From NCBI RefSeq assembly GCF_014851395.1, contig NW_024040596.1, positions 7,814,155-7,878,154 of the forward strand: 64,000 nt of DNA, written 5' to 3'. This document shows, piece by piece, positions 44,067-55,432 of the stretch. The notes beneath the pieces were generated by a model. The model searched no databases. It saw nothing but the letters and a program-made list of their open reading frames with translations, and was not told where the DNA came from. Position numbers and translations under genes: made by a program. Numbering within the stretch: the stretch's first letter is position 1; each line of letters starts with the position of its first letter. Source of the DNA: Micropterus salmoides (Eukaryota > Chordata > Actinopteri > Centrarchiformes > Centrarchidae).

Positions 44067-44430
44067 GAGGTGGTATTATGCTCATTTTCAGGTTCATAAT
44101 CTTATTAAGGGGTTGTACTAGAACAGTCATACTGCACATTGCGCAGCTCTTCTTTTCACCCTGTGTGTTGAAGGCTTCGTTTTAGCTATGGAGCGATGCA
44201 TCTTGCCTCTGCAACATCTTTGTTGGGAGGTGCACATGCGCAGTTCCTAGATAAGAACTACTAGCCAATCAAAAGCAGAGTAGGGCGGGTCATGAGAAGC
44301 CAGTAAACACGGCTTCAGTTCCGCTGTATATGTTCCCCTTGCCAGCTTAGCAACAGTTTCAGAATGGTGAGTTATTAATTTGTATCAAATGTATCTTTCA
44401 TCCATAAAGTTACTAGTAAGTCGGGAAGTG
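44067..44430 (+). mobile_element. TTAA-flanked (piggyBac-like) element, copy 3
   Basis: It starts with TTAAAGAGGTGGTATTATGC followed by TCATTTTCAGGTTCATAATC, which resembles the end of the element at 7540-8122. The part 44225-44430 matches copy 1 (1360-1597) in reverse orientation. No second TTAA end could be found, so the right part is lost or too worn. It holds a promoter-like module (see 44225-44372). Confidence 0.6.
44225..44372 (+). promoter_or_regulatory. Promoter and first-exon-like module in the TTAA element
   Basis: A CCAAT box in CTAGCCAATCAAAAGC (44265-44269) is followed about 95 bp later by an ATG (44364-44366) joined directly to GTGAGT (44367-44372), a strong 5' splice site. Copy 1 has the same layout on the minus strand: ATTGG at 1567-1571 and ACTCAC at 1447-1452, though its ATG is GTG. 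That the CCAAT box and splice donor are kept in both copies suggests that they descend from the promoter and first exon of an autonomous parent transposon. Confidence 0.4.
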
Positions 44431-45395
44431 CAAAATTAACCCAAAACTATCCACTTATTCTCTAGTGTGCGGCTAGCATTAGTTCTATGTGTGTACAATG
44501 ATGGGCCTACAAACTTTCATTTTGTTGTACAACCTTGTGTTGTATAATGATACATAATATACATGTGATACCTTGATACAATGCATCAAATGGTAAACCG
44601 GGAGTCCCAATTTCACCTGATTAAATATCAGTTAGTACTAGCAAGACAGTAGTTGAAATTTTTTCAATTAATCTTTTAGCTGCACACAACATTTAAATGC
44701 TGTAAGCTCATTACATCTGAATCTGCTGAGCAACAGTTTGTTCTATGTGAAAGTATAAAATTAGCTCGGTAATTTATTCATTTATTTGAGAATAGAAAAA
44801 TAATTAAAATAAACTGTTCAAAATAAAAACAAACAAACAAACAAAACAAATAAGGCATAGCTTTGTACTTGTTTAAAAAGTTGGCCCTAAACATGTAACT
44901 CACCACATTTAAATAAGCAATAGATACTATAAAGAAAGAATCACACCTGCAGAAGGAAACAGAATAAGATGCTAGGAGTAACAAATAACATTCACCCTCT
45001 GGCAGAAATATAGGAAGCTACAACCCATGGGGATAGATGGGTGGGCGATAATGTCTTCCCCAAGGCACCACCGAGCCCAGCACCCCAACTCCCCCCAGGA
45101 GAGAAGATAGGTTGAGTACACACACACAAATAGAGTAGAGTTATTCACCCAAGAGACTCCTGAGCCGTACAGGTGAGACCACACATGTATCACTTCAATT
45201 TATCATTCTCACAGGGCAGGCTTTGCAAACACGCTATAGCTGTGCTAGATCAGTTGATATGAAACATGGCCAGACGCTAGCATCACGTCAGCTTGCTGTC
45301 CTGAGATGGTAAAGGTTTTACAACAGGGATTAAGTCATTGTGGCTTGCAGCAAGTATAAACAAACACATGGCATTGGTGCTCCAATGCAACATTG
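44431..45395. other. Non-coding stretch, nothing recognised
   Basis: It includes a short AAAC/AAAT run (about 44824-44850) and a CA run at 45119-45128. No element ends or genes are visible. Confidence 0.5.
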
Positions 45396-46200
45396 TGTCA
45401 CATTTTGCCTGTCTGCACTGTTAGTTTGTTTCTCCACTGGTTTTGTTAGTTGGTCAGTTATTTATCTGTTATTTAGTCAGTGTTTTCAGTTTCAGTCTTG
45501 TCTCCAGTCTACTCGGTGTGGTTTTGCATTTTGGTCTGATCCTGTCTGTTGTGTCTTGTTGTGGAGTTCGTCTGTGTTGTTCTGTTATCTTGTCTACTTT
45601 ATCCACTCTGTGTTATTGCTTCGGTCCCTGTTTGTTTGTTGCTAACTCCTTGCATTTTGCCTGTTACTGTTCTGTTTAGTTTAGACTTATTTTATGGTTT
45701 GCTTGTTGTCTTAGTTTGCTTCCTCTACATGTTGTTATTGTTTATCCGGTCATGATCTGTCTGCTTATGTTTAGTATTGTTTTGGTATTTTCCTTATTTC
45801 TGATATGTTCTATTTTAGTTTCATGATCTGTCTGTTCAGTGTTTTCCTGTGGTGATCCCTGTTTTATAGTTGATCAATGTTTGTCTGTTTACATGATTCA
45901 TTCTGTTATTGTCTGGTGTTTGAATCTCGCCTTGCTTCTGTCATTCTCTCTGCCTGCCTACATGTCTGTCTCATTAGTCTGATCTCTGTCACCTGTGTTG
46001 CTCCCGCCCTACTCGTTAGTCCCTGGATATACGTTTGCATGTTCACATGTCATGTGATGAGTGTTCTACCTGTTCTGCCTGTTGCAGAAGTTGCATAGTT
46101 TTGGATTTGCCAGTCTCAATTACCTGTAAGCTTTTTTTCTTGTTTTGTGTTTGGATTAAATTACTAGCCAATTTCCTGCCCCAGGGTCGGCTCCATCATC
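45396..46200 (+). mobile_element. LTR (Ty3/gypsy type), 3' end worn
   Basis: The left edge TGTCACATTTTGCCTGTCTG resembles the start of the minus-strand LTR at 31943-32884 (TGTCACAATACTGATCTGTC). The body is T- and C-rich with the same style of sequence, including CTGATCTCTGTCACCTGTG and CCCTGGATATA. The last part has GATTAAATTACT instead of a clean AATAAA and CCTGCCCCAGGGTCGG where related LTRs have CTGCATTTGGGTCC. The right boundary is approximate, since the Harbinger-like element follows at once. The long forward frames here (45340-46316) are low-complexity and not genes. Confidence 0.6.
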
Positions 46201-46220
46201 TAGGTTGGTTGGGGACTCCT

Positions 46221-47115
46221 GGGTTGCATTTCCCAAAAGCATCGTTGCTAACTATGGTAGCAACTTCCTTGGTTGGAACTATGCAGTTGCGACGCAAGTG
46301 TTTCCCAAAACCCTAGTTAGTACGGACCATCGCTTAGCGACGCAGGTTTTCCCCAAAACCATAGTTGCGTTCGCGCCAACTGTCGTTAAGTTGCATAATT
46401 CGAACTATAGCTCCTGACCTGTGGTTTGAAGCTTAGTACAAAGTGACTACGTCACAGATAGCAGAAAATGCAATGTTAGGGGTGGATTTAATGTGTTTTA
46501 AGCAGGGAATGTTAGAAAATCCTGCTGTACAAACATATTTAAGGTGATGTTTTTTTTAAAATGTAGTTATAAAAGAACTTCTAATGTATTTGTCAAGTCA
46601 TGGGTAGGGTTGCATTGATTCAGTACTAAGCATCTTAGTGTAGACCGTCTACAAACAGCACGTGTTTTTCCTTATTCACAATAATTTGATTTATATTAGT
46701 TACCAGTACAAAGATTAAAGGACAAAATGGAGAATATAAAGACGTAAATTTTAATATAACCTTCATGTTTACATTTCCAGGCCTCTGAGGACCATGGGTG
46801 TTCTCTAGTCTTCGTTACAAACATAAATATAAAAAGGGACAGCATAAAATTCCTGAAAGTACTGTAATAAATAAATCCCTGAGAGCTTTCGTTGCCATTA
46901 TAACAAAGAAATAGAGAACTCAATAATAAGTTAGCACAATAATGTCACTTAATCTGTCACAACTGACATATTTAGGCAGAATATGACAATGTTTTGTGAG
47001 TTTCTTGGCGTTACCGTTTTGGAAACGGTCGTACTTCAGATGGTTGTTAGTTTAACGATGCATTGTACCAACATAGTTCAATGCTACCTTCCGAGGTTGT
47101 TCGAGAAACGCACTC
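46221..47115. mobile_element. Harbinger-like non-autonomous element
   Basis: The left end GGGTTGCATTTCCCAAAAGC and, reversed, the right end GAGTGCGTTTCTCGAACAAC form an imperfect inverted pair. Similar ends occur in fish Harbinger-type miniature elements. The left side contains sub-repeats of the end (TTTCCCAAAACC at 46301, TTTCCCCAAAACC at 46340). The interior is AT-rich with no transposase. Confidence 0.55.
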
Positions 47116-49300
47116 TTGTTTTTGTTGGTCTTGGCACTGGAGCCAGAGAATACTGAGACTGTAAATTCCCAACCTACTAGTCTGTTAGCTAGTACCCCTT
47201 AGGACCACCCTGCCTTATTTGGAATTGGTAAGCCTACAGCCTACTCTTTATTTTCCTCATAAATACAGAAACGGGAGGGGGAGATCACATTAAACTAGAA
47301 ATAAAATATATAAAATGTATTGGTATCAGTACTGGCAATACCAGCCTGGGTATTACATGGTATTGGATCGTATAGGGATTAAGTGGTTTCTCACATAACT
47401 AGAACAATGAAATTATTTATCATTCAATATACAATATGGCATGATGTTTGCTAAAGTCAAACCCAGACACTGAAGGAAAAATGTTATATTTGCTTCCTGT
47501 TGCATTCATTAAATAACAACAGTACTCCCTACCAGGCTTTGCAAACACCAAGTAGCTATATGTTTTTATGTTTACTTATTTAGATGCTATTCCCTGTAAA
47601 ACTTAAAGATAACTTACTTTTAAGTCGCATGTCCAGAAGATTTTAAACAGAGTTTTGAGAGTAGTGAGTTTTTTTAGTCATTGGACTGCAGGCAAAAAAG
47701 AATTTTGTCTACCAGAAAACGTGCAGTTCAACATACACAGAGAACACAATTTCTAGTTATAATGAATACACAGTGGACTTGATTTTAAATTAGGCACTTC
47801 TATCAGCTATCTATAATATTTTCCATATAATCAGTACCAAATTATATATTTTTTTGGAAATCATCAGGAAATCACATGGCTATGGGTAACATGCTAATGA
47901 TTTAAGTCTCTTAGTGTCATTTAAGTTTCCCTCAGGTTTCTTTTGAAGATCTACATTTTCTCCAGAAGTTTCTCTAGGTGCACAAAACAACCCAACCTGC
48001 TGTAAAGGCCTTGGTTTGATTCATTTTAGTAAGCAAAGGTACAGTATTACTTGATATACTCAAATTTGCTCGCATACTTTAGATTTTAAAAACTGCACTG
48101 GCATAGGGTGTCACTTAATTTCACTTTGATATATTAAAATGAAACATCCTAAACTGCATGCACACAATACAGCAGAGCAAAATTCACCCTGGCATCAAAC
48201 ACTATATTATGTACATGTAGTAGGTGAGAGAATAATTGGTTGCAAAATGCAGTTGTTCTGGCCTGCTTTTTAAAAATGTTGATATTGTAACCGTGCATAA
48301 ACAGAGGCTGCTATGTGCAAATGCAAACACAGCACAATTCTGTGATAAGGATGGACAGTCGAAGAGGAAGCCTATTTAATCCATGCAAGACAAATCTGGA
48401 GAGGGAGAGATATGGTGGCCTTTGAACCTAAACATCAGTGTGGATGAGCAATTGTCACCATCAGCAAAAAAAGTAAACTCCCCAAATAGGTTGTGCTCCA
48501 TGTGTTACAGTTTACACCACTGTACATATTCACCACTGAGGCTTTCTGCCCGAGCTTTAAAATAAATACTTGTATAGATGGATGTGGTGTTGTGTGACCA
48601 TGGAGCTTTTTTTTTTCCCAATGACCACCATTCGTAAAATGTATACTCCTGCTGAGTTTAAGATGCATGCAGAAGGTTTTAAGTCTCTGGATGGCTGTGC
48701 CAATTATCTTTACAAATATTGTTCAGCTCAAACGAGTATTTTAACAAACAGTATATCTTACAAACTGTCCAGGTTTTCTAATATGGAGAAATGTGAAGCA
48801 GTTAAATCAAATGGAGGATGATCAATGACTCATCTGCACCATACTGCAGATATTCCCAAATTTCTCTTGTTTTCACTTCACTGCTCCCAACTGACAAACC
48901 CTCTCCTCTCTCTGCCTTCTATTGTCTGACACAGCTGAAGCCAAGTCTCGCCAATTAGAGGACGAAGAGCCTTGGAAAGCCATCCTGCTATGTCTGTCTA
49001 CATTTCAGTCTGGATAATAGCTTGGATATGTCACTGGTTAGGTGAGTCATATAACTTATAGTCTGCCTAGAGAATATGTGCACTGCTGGAAATGTAATGA
49101 TCAATAATTTGCACCGTGCTATCTATAGATCCAGTCAGAATAGCCTACATGTAGAGTGGCAGAAATAAAATCTAAAAGTCTGACAGCGTAGACAGGCGCC
49201 TAGACAGTGTGTTCATTCAGTGTTGTACATAAAACAGTACCGATTATTGATCATGTTCGTGTTTTTGGTGAACTGATCGTGTCCGTTTATGAGCGTGAAC
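47116..49300. other. Long non-coding stretch, nothing recognised
   Basis: About 2.2 kb of AT-rich sequence. Overlapping frames near 48383-48821 on both strands have no recognisable features. No repeat shared with the rest of the window was noticed. Confidence 0.45.
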
Positions 49301-49826
49301 TAGGGCTGGGCAATAAAAGAATAATGATAATTATCTAAATATAATTTTTCTCAATAACAATATAAGTGTTCAATAAATATTTTATTTAATTAATTTTAAT
49401 CACAAATTAAGTGATCTACTGGTTTGACACCAGGCTGCTGTTTAGCATCAAGTGTTTGTCATGTTCTGACCATGAAGAAATCTGGTTTCTTCAACTTTCA
49501 CTCATGTGCAAAAATCAGCCTTTAAACTTATAATAAAAATAATGATTAAATAATGATTTGACATTTCTGGTGGGGTGGCTGTGGCTCAGGAGGTAAAGCG
49601 GGTTGCCCGTTAATCGGAAGGTCGGCGGTTCATGTCGAAGTGTCCTTGGGCAAGATATTGAACCCCGAATTGCCCCTGGCGGCTGTTCCGCTGTATGTGT
49701 GAATGCAGATGTAGTGTAAAAGCGCTTTGAGTGGTTGAAAAGACTAGAAAGGCACTATACAGAATTATATATTACAATATTTACATTTTTATCATTTAAC
49801 ATTTTTGGCCATATCACCCAGTCCTA
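49301..49826. mobile_element. hAT-like miniature element carrying a SINE
   Basis: The left end TAGGGCTGGGCAATAAAAGA and, reversed, the right end TTAGGACTGGGTGATATGGC are inverted copies like those of fish hAT-type elements (TAGGGCTGGGCGATA). Flanking 8-mers (GCGTGAAC and ACTCATGC) do not match clearly, so the duplication is worn. Without the SINE at 49571-49772 the element is about 325 bp, a typical miniature element. Confidence 0.6.
49571..49772 (+). mobile_element. tRNA-derived SINE, family A
   Basis: The head GGTGGCTGTGGCTCAGGAGG contains an A box, and GGTCGGCGGTTCATGTC stands where the B box should be, with a short deletion. The body (GAAGTGTCCTTGGGCAAGA, TTGAACCCCG) is shared with the minus-strand copy at 61260-61444. 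The tail has AAAGCGCTTTGAGTGG and GGCACTATACAGAATTA, like the end of L2 LINEs (GAAAAGTGCTCTACAAATAAA at 4104). SINEs commonly share their tail with the LINE that moves them, so L2 is the likely partner. Confidence 0.8.
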
Positions 49827-51130
49827 ACTCATGCACTGCTGTGTTAAACTCAATATAAACTACTATAATAACAGAAAAGAGTAGCCTACACATTATAAAG
49901 AAAGGTAGCAAGAAAACGATGCCGGACCAAACTTTAAGTTTCACTTTACAGTCAAGCTAATACATAGATGCACCGCTATAGAGAGGTTTGAATAATCCAC
50001 GGAGGAAAACAAAAAAAAAAGACACTTTAGAAAGTTATAGTAGTAGTAGTAGTTATAGATCATTTTTTGGACCTGTGCAAATGAAGGGTGGATGTGCTAT
50101 ATGGTTGTTTGTGCTAACTAGACAGAACAATCGGATTTTCCCCCAACCACTTTCAACCTTTTAAGACTTTTTAAGGAACCGCGGGGACCCTGTTCAAGCT
50201 TAAAGCTGCAATAATCAATATTACTCAATTGACTATATGTAATGTGAAAGGTATCGCTCATATGGATGACTTTTAGCTCTTCAATATTTTATGGTCTTTT
50301 CGTCTATTGTTTTGGTTTTATGCAAATTGTGGTCTCAACCCTATTTCCATATACAGCTGTTTTAGGGTGCTCTGATTAAAAAAAATAAAAAAACACCCAC
50401 ATCACACATATGGCAAATGGCAGACAAAGTTAGCAACTAGCATGTGAACATAGTGAAACATTCTGTAGTCAAAGAGCCAAATATTTCCCTCAGGAGTAAT
50501 TGTAGACCAAAACAGAGCTACAAGGAGAGAGAATGTTAATCATGTGGTCAGAAAAACTGCTCCAAATAAATGCTAGTGTTACTTTGTATCTGCTGGATGT
50601 GAAAATAACCATCTGTTTGCTAACGCAAAGCCCATAAAAAATATAAGGTGATAATGTCAGTGTTGTCTTAAAAATATAAATTAAAAAAGCTTTAAAGATG
50701 ACCTTTTGGTTCTGAATAAAAGCTTGGCACCAGTAAGTATTTTGCAAAAAACCTGGTTACTTCATCGTCGATATCATATCATTAAAAGATTCAGATAATC
50801 AGAAGAAATCTGTATACGCAAGCATCAAGGCCAAAAACCAATATTGGATGGCTTTGACCTTCTGGCCCTCAAAGTGCACTGCATGAATAATGGATACGAT
50901 GATTTTCTCCTCCACAACATTTTTCATAGTTGGTTAAAGGGACTATAAGCAGTTTTTATTGAAATTAGTCACTTTTCTTGTGCTTATTTGTGAACAAGTT
51001 GTAACCTCACATAAAATACACCAAAATGAAAATTATTCACCAAAGCTGAATATGAATATGATGAAAAACCTTCCTGAATACCGAACAAGGTTTTAAAAAA
51101 TTTTTCCATTTATTTTGCTTTTGCATAAAT
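49827..51130. other. Non-coding stretch, nothing recognised
   Basis: It includes a short AGT repeat (about 50039-50053). The motif TTAAAGGGACTATAAGCAGT at about 50935 resembles an end of a fish miniature element, but no second end is seen. Confidence 0.4.
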
Positions 51131-51276
51131 TACATTTACATTTATTCATTTAGCTGACGCTTTTATCCAAAGCGACTTACAACTGCTATACATGTCAGAG
51201 GTTGCACGCCTCTGGAGCAACGAGGAGTTAAGTGTCCTGCTCAGGGACACAATGGTGGATGTCTCACAGTGGAAAT
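51131..51276 (-). mobile_element. tRNA-derived SINE, family B, body and tail
   Basis: On the minus strand it starts within the body shared with 42322-42465 (CACTGTGAGACATC, GTGTCCCTGAGCAGGACACT, CTCGTTGCTCCAGAGG). It continues to a complete tail, GTAAGTCGCTTTGGATAAAA then GCGTCAGCTAAATG and AAATGTAAATGTAA. This tail is typical of a widespread fish SINE. The tRNA-like head is missing. Together with 42322-42465 the whole family can be seen. Confidence 0.8.
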
Positions 51277-53143
51277 GAAATAGTCAAAATATTCTTTTTA
51301 CTCAGTTTCCCACAGGATTTGGAGAGACTATGGTCTAATATAATCTAATAAATCTTATTTCCATACTGTATAGACACCTAATTTGAAAACCGGACGTTGT
51401 CACATGTGTATCCTTGCTCTAAATTTATCAAGTCCGACCCAATTTGATAAATAATGTTGTATGTAGTTCTGGTATTGTGTAACCTGAAGACTTCATAGCC
51501 TCTCTTCAGGTCAGACTCTCATACTGCAACACTTGGCTTTGTAAAGTGAGAAAATGACAGGATAAAGTCGCTAATCTGCCTGTGAGCTCGCACTAGTCTG
51601 TTTCAGTGGATCTATCATAAAGGCTTGAATATGTGTGCACTCCAAATTTAGGTGCGGCTAGCTTGATCGCCTTTTCACAAACGAGTGACAAACACTCAAA
51701 GTGGTTCAGTTCACTTGTTACCTGTTCTAAGAAGTCAGCCACAAATGGAGTGGATGTGCTAGGAGACATTCAGCAGAACAGTGTCTGCGTCTTTCTCAGA
51801 CACTTTAAAATGCTTCCACACTGCCGAAATGTCAGCGTAAATGGTAAAATTTATTTGGTCTTTTGACGTATTAGGCTGAAAACAAAAAGTGCTGGGGGGT
51901 TTTTGTTTTGTTTTTTGTTTTTTTTTACTATTTTCGTTGGATTACACATCACATCATGACTCAGTCCCACACTGCCTGCTTCGTGACAATGCCTTGAAAG
52001 TCATTATTTCATTTGACAGTGAAAATTAATATGGGCTGAAATCTCCATGCACTGGAGTGTGGCCGATGTGTCTTCACTCATAGGAGATGAAGTCTTCAAT
52101 GCTGGATAGCCATAGCCAAAATATCACCACATTACTAAGCATTCAAAATAGTGACTTTTACCATAACTCATCACTATGCACGGCTCTACAGAACTCTTTT
52201 CCCATGACATGATTGGTTTGTTGTGGGTCAGTTTCTGCTAGGATTTCCTGACAGGCCTGCTTATTGCAGAGCAGATGTGGAGCCATTTTATTCAGTGTTT
52301 TAATGCCATCCATCTATTAAGTGACTGATGGAAATCACTTTGAGTTTAGTGAAACATGTCAAATGTGCTGATTATCAATTCAGTCAAACCAGGGTTTCCC
52401 AATCGAGCCATGAGCGCTTTCACATAAACGGGAAGGTGTTTGCAGCATATGACCAGTCGCAAGCATGGACAAGTCTACTGGCAGCAGAGCTTCATATTTT
52501 ACAAACAAAGAGCAAACTATAATATTAGACAGTTACAACATAGTCCAACGTAACACAGCTGCAGCTGCCACAAGCAAAAGACAGAACACAGGCCCTATAA
52601 TATGAATGTGTTGCTTAGATGTATTCTTATGGCATGTATGACAATTTTAGCATTATTCTTTCAGCTTGCCTGTGTCAGCGGTTCTACATTAAAAGCATCG
52701 GGTACAGAATAAGTGGCCATTCTATCTCACTTTTAAGAATTTCTTATCACTTCAAAAATCAGATTTATTTATTTTACGCACTCACAATTGTTACAAACAT
52801 TGTTCTAAATTAACTTCTTAAAGCAACAAAACAAAAAATCCATTTGCACCATAAAAAGAGCTTGAATGGTAGACTGTATCTCAGTTCCAAACATTTACTC
52901 AAAACTCATCACATTACCTGTGCCCAAATAGCATAAGGTGGGGCAGCATATGACCAGTCTCTATAATATAAGATAGGCCTACTAACCTAAAATAGACAAA
53001 TTCATATTAAACTCAATTTCAATAATACTACCAAACTATATGCTCATAATAGCCTATTCAGCCTCAAATGAGAAAAATGAAACAGTTATTTTTACGGCTG
53101 CTACTGAATGTTTGAAATGGACTTGACCCTACAACAAGTTGTT

Positions 53144-53144
<1 letters not shown>
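51277..53144. other. Long non-coding stretch, nothing recognised
   Basis: AT-rich with T-rich runs at 51900-51928. Small frames at 51633-51866 and 52328-52522 have no recognisable content. Confidence 0.45.

Positions 53145-53183
<39 letters not shown>
53145..53183. repeat. TAG trinucleotide microsatellite
   Basis: Thirteen perfect TAG units. Confidence 0.95.
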
Positions 53184-53385
53184 CGCTATACAAAAGTTTC
53201 TCCTAAAACTGATTTTCTACGGATGGTGATGTCATTTTTCAAGTATTGATTGTTCAGTAGGTGGTGTTTTTATTGCGTTGATCTCTTATCTCAAACATAA
53301 TCTGCTCTTGATCAGGTTAGACGTTCAGCATTACCATGGAGAAATACACCAGTAAGACGTGTACCACCACTATAGGACTAAAAAC

Positions 53386-53566
53386 TGTCACCCCGTTATC
53401 GTTCAAGCCTCGTGTTCCTGCCAGGTCCCTTTGTTCTGTCATGTTTTTGGATATGGATCAGTTTTGGATTATTTTACATTTGTTGGAGTCAACACCACCC
53501 TAAGTTTGTACTTTTGCATTTTGGTTGGTTTGGTTTTCCCTGCCTCTACACCTGGCACTTCTGACA
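53386..53566 (+). mobile_element. Possible shortened LTR relic
   Basis: The segment begins TGTCACCCCG and ends CACTTCTGACA, the TG...CA pattern of the gypsy-type LTRs in this window, and the strand is T/C-rich. At 181 bp it is far shorter than the two complete LTRs, so it would be internally deleted. The flanks do not show a clear 5-bp duplication. Confidence 0.35.
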
Positions 53567-54334
53567 GTTAGGATGTGGTACTTGTTTTCACTGTAATTCT
53601 GAGCTGACAAGTGGAGCACTGTATTTACATTCAGGATCAACAGTACTTGACCACATAATGTCAGTTAGAGAGGATGAATCAGAACAACATTGTTCTTAAA
53701 AATTGTGTCTGCTTTTTGTTAAATGTTTTCTGGTTTTCAGCCTTGTTCTCAAAGATTATTTGATGATTTAGGACTTTTCATGATTAATAATTTAATAAAC
53801 TCTGCTAATTGCTTGATTACAATCATCTGTATGCACAACACATCTCTGTTAAATCATTTTTAAGCTACAATATGCACACAGGAATTGAATCATTTGGTCA
53901 GCCCTTCTCACACACAAGCACTTGTCACTCATCTTGATAAGCAGTCTACCTTGAAGCAGCATCTACCCTGAAGCTATGGTAACCGGTATCTATAATTCCT
54001 CCACAGATGCTGAAAAGCAGTCGTGAATGCTTTCAAACAGCAGTAACTATTTTAGTATGAATGAAATCTTAAAACAATCACTGATTTATTCGCTATCTTT
54101 GCTATTTACCGTTAGAATATACTCCAGAATGTGTACAACATCATTGGAAAGTTAATTTCAGGTGAACTGGGGTAAGTAGACATAGAGCCTATGTAACAAA
54201 GGATATTAACAACAATGATTAAGTTATATAAAATGTGTTTTTTCTTCAGCCTCACTGCCATGTAGTAAGAGCTCTGTTTTTGAGGATGGTATCAACAGAA
54301 AGCTCACCAGCCAGTCACAGCTGACAGTTTTAAG
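53567..54334. other. Non-coding stretch, nothing recognised
   Basis: AT-rich linker without visible features. Confidence 0.5.
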
Positions 54335-54592
54335 TACACTGAGCAAAATTATAATATGCCCCCATTCATCATGAGCTGAACTAAAAGATTTAAGACTTTC
54401 TCCGTACACAAAAGGTGGATGGATTATCTCAACAAAGGAAAAGTGCTCACTAACACAGATATGGACAGATTTGTGAACAATATTTGAGAGAAATAGGCCT
54501 TTTGTGTACAAAGAGAAAGTCTTAGATAAGTTCAGCTCATGATGAATGGGGGCTAAAACAAAAGTGTTGCATTTATAATTTTGTTCAGTGTA
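54335..54592. mobile_element. Tc1/mariner-derived miniature element
   Basis: A 258-bp hairpin bounded by TA at both ends. The left arm (TACACTGAGCAAAATTATAA, GCCCCCATTCATCATGAGCT) is the reverse complement of the right arm (AGCTCATGATGAATGGGGGC, TTATAATTTTGTTCAGTGTA) with few differences. The arms extend to CTTTCTCCGTACACAAAAGG. The sequence equals the terminal repeat of a common fish Tc1-type family joined head to head. The middle (54421-54484) is short and non-coding. Confidence 0.85.
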
Positions 54593-54670
54593 ATTGTGAA
54601 AGAATGGACACTTTCAGTGTCCTAATGTAGGAAAATAACAGACAAGGTGGAGGCTCAAGTCCATAAATTT

Positions 54671-55432
54671 CCTTCCTGCGGCAGCTGAAGAAGTTCAGCC
54701 TACCAAAGACAATGATAGTGCACTTCTACACCGCCATCATTGAGTCCATCCTCACCTCCTCTATCACCATCTGGTACGCTGCTGCCACTGCCAGGGACAA
54801 GGGCAGGCTGCAGCGCATCATTCGCTCTGCGGAGAAGGTGATTGGCTGCAATCTTCCTTCTCTTCAGGACCTCTGCGCCTCGAGGACTCTGAGGCGAGCA
54901 GGAAAGATTGTAGCTGACCCCTTCCACCCCGGACACAAACTGTTTCAGACTCTCCCCTCTGGCAGGAGGCTGCGGTCCATCAGGACCAAAACCTCTCGCC
55001 AAAAAACAGGTTCTTCCCGTCTGCAACTAGCCTCATCAACAAGGCCCGGGTCCCCCACTGACGCCCCCCCCCGCAAATGATACAAATGTCTTTGCACATG
55101 TAAATACTGTTTCATCTCGTGCACAGACCTGGCATGTCGCACATATTTGTTGTTCATTGTTGATCTTTGTTGTTGCATATTTTTATGTTGTCAGTTTATA
55201 TATTTATATGTACAAAATATTCTCTTCCTTTGCGTTACTTCTGCACGGCACAGACCCAGAATAATGCACATGTATATATCTGTAACGTTCTTCCTTTCCA
55301 TATTTATATATTTCTACATTTATTTATGTTGACTGTATGTTTGTCTACATGTAGCACCTTATCACCACAGCCAGTTCCTCGTATATGTAAAACACTACTT
55401 GGCAATAAAGCTCCTTCTGATTCTGTTTCTGA
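54671..55432 (+). pseudogene. Rex1/CR1/L2-group LINE, 3' part (second copy)
   Basis: This copy matches the end of the LINE at 24475-26374 from the CTTCCTGCGGCAGCTGAAGA block onward. Its frame (54712-55080) reads VHFYTAIIESILTSSITIWY, RIIRSAEKVIGCNLPSL, TLRRAGKIVADPFHPGHKLF and LPSGRRLRSI, ending in a TGA at 55078-55080. The segment with the Pro-Ser-Gly-Arg-Arg motif, kept here, is deleted in the first copy after about 26070. The 3' UTR ends CAATAAAGCTCCTTCTGATT with a TTCTGAT-type tail. It is strongly 5'-truncated, the usual result of incomplete target-primed reverse transcription. Confidence 0.88.

Noticed and set aside
45340..46316. A series of overlapping plus-strand frames resembling hydrophobic membrane segments
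   Set aside because: Same effect as in the other LTR: the T/C-rich sense strand of an LTR gives Leu/Val/Cys-rich chance frames in all phases.
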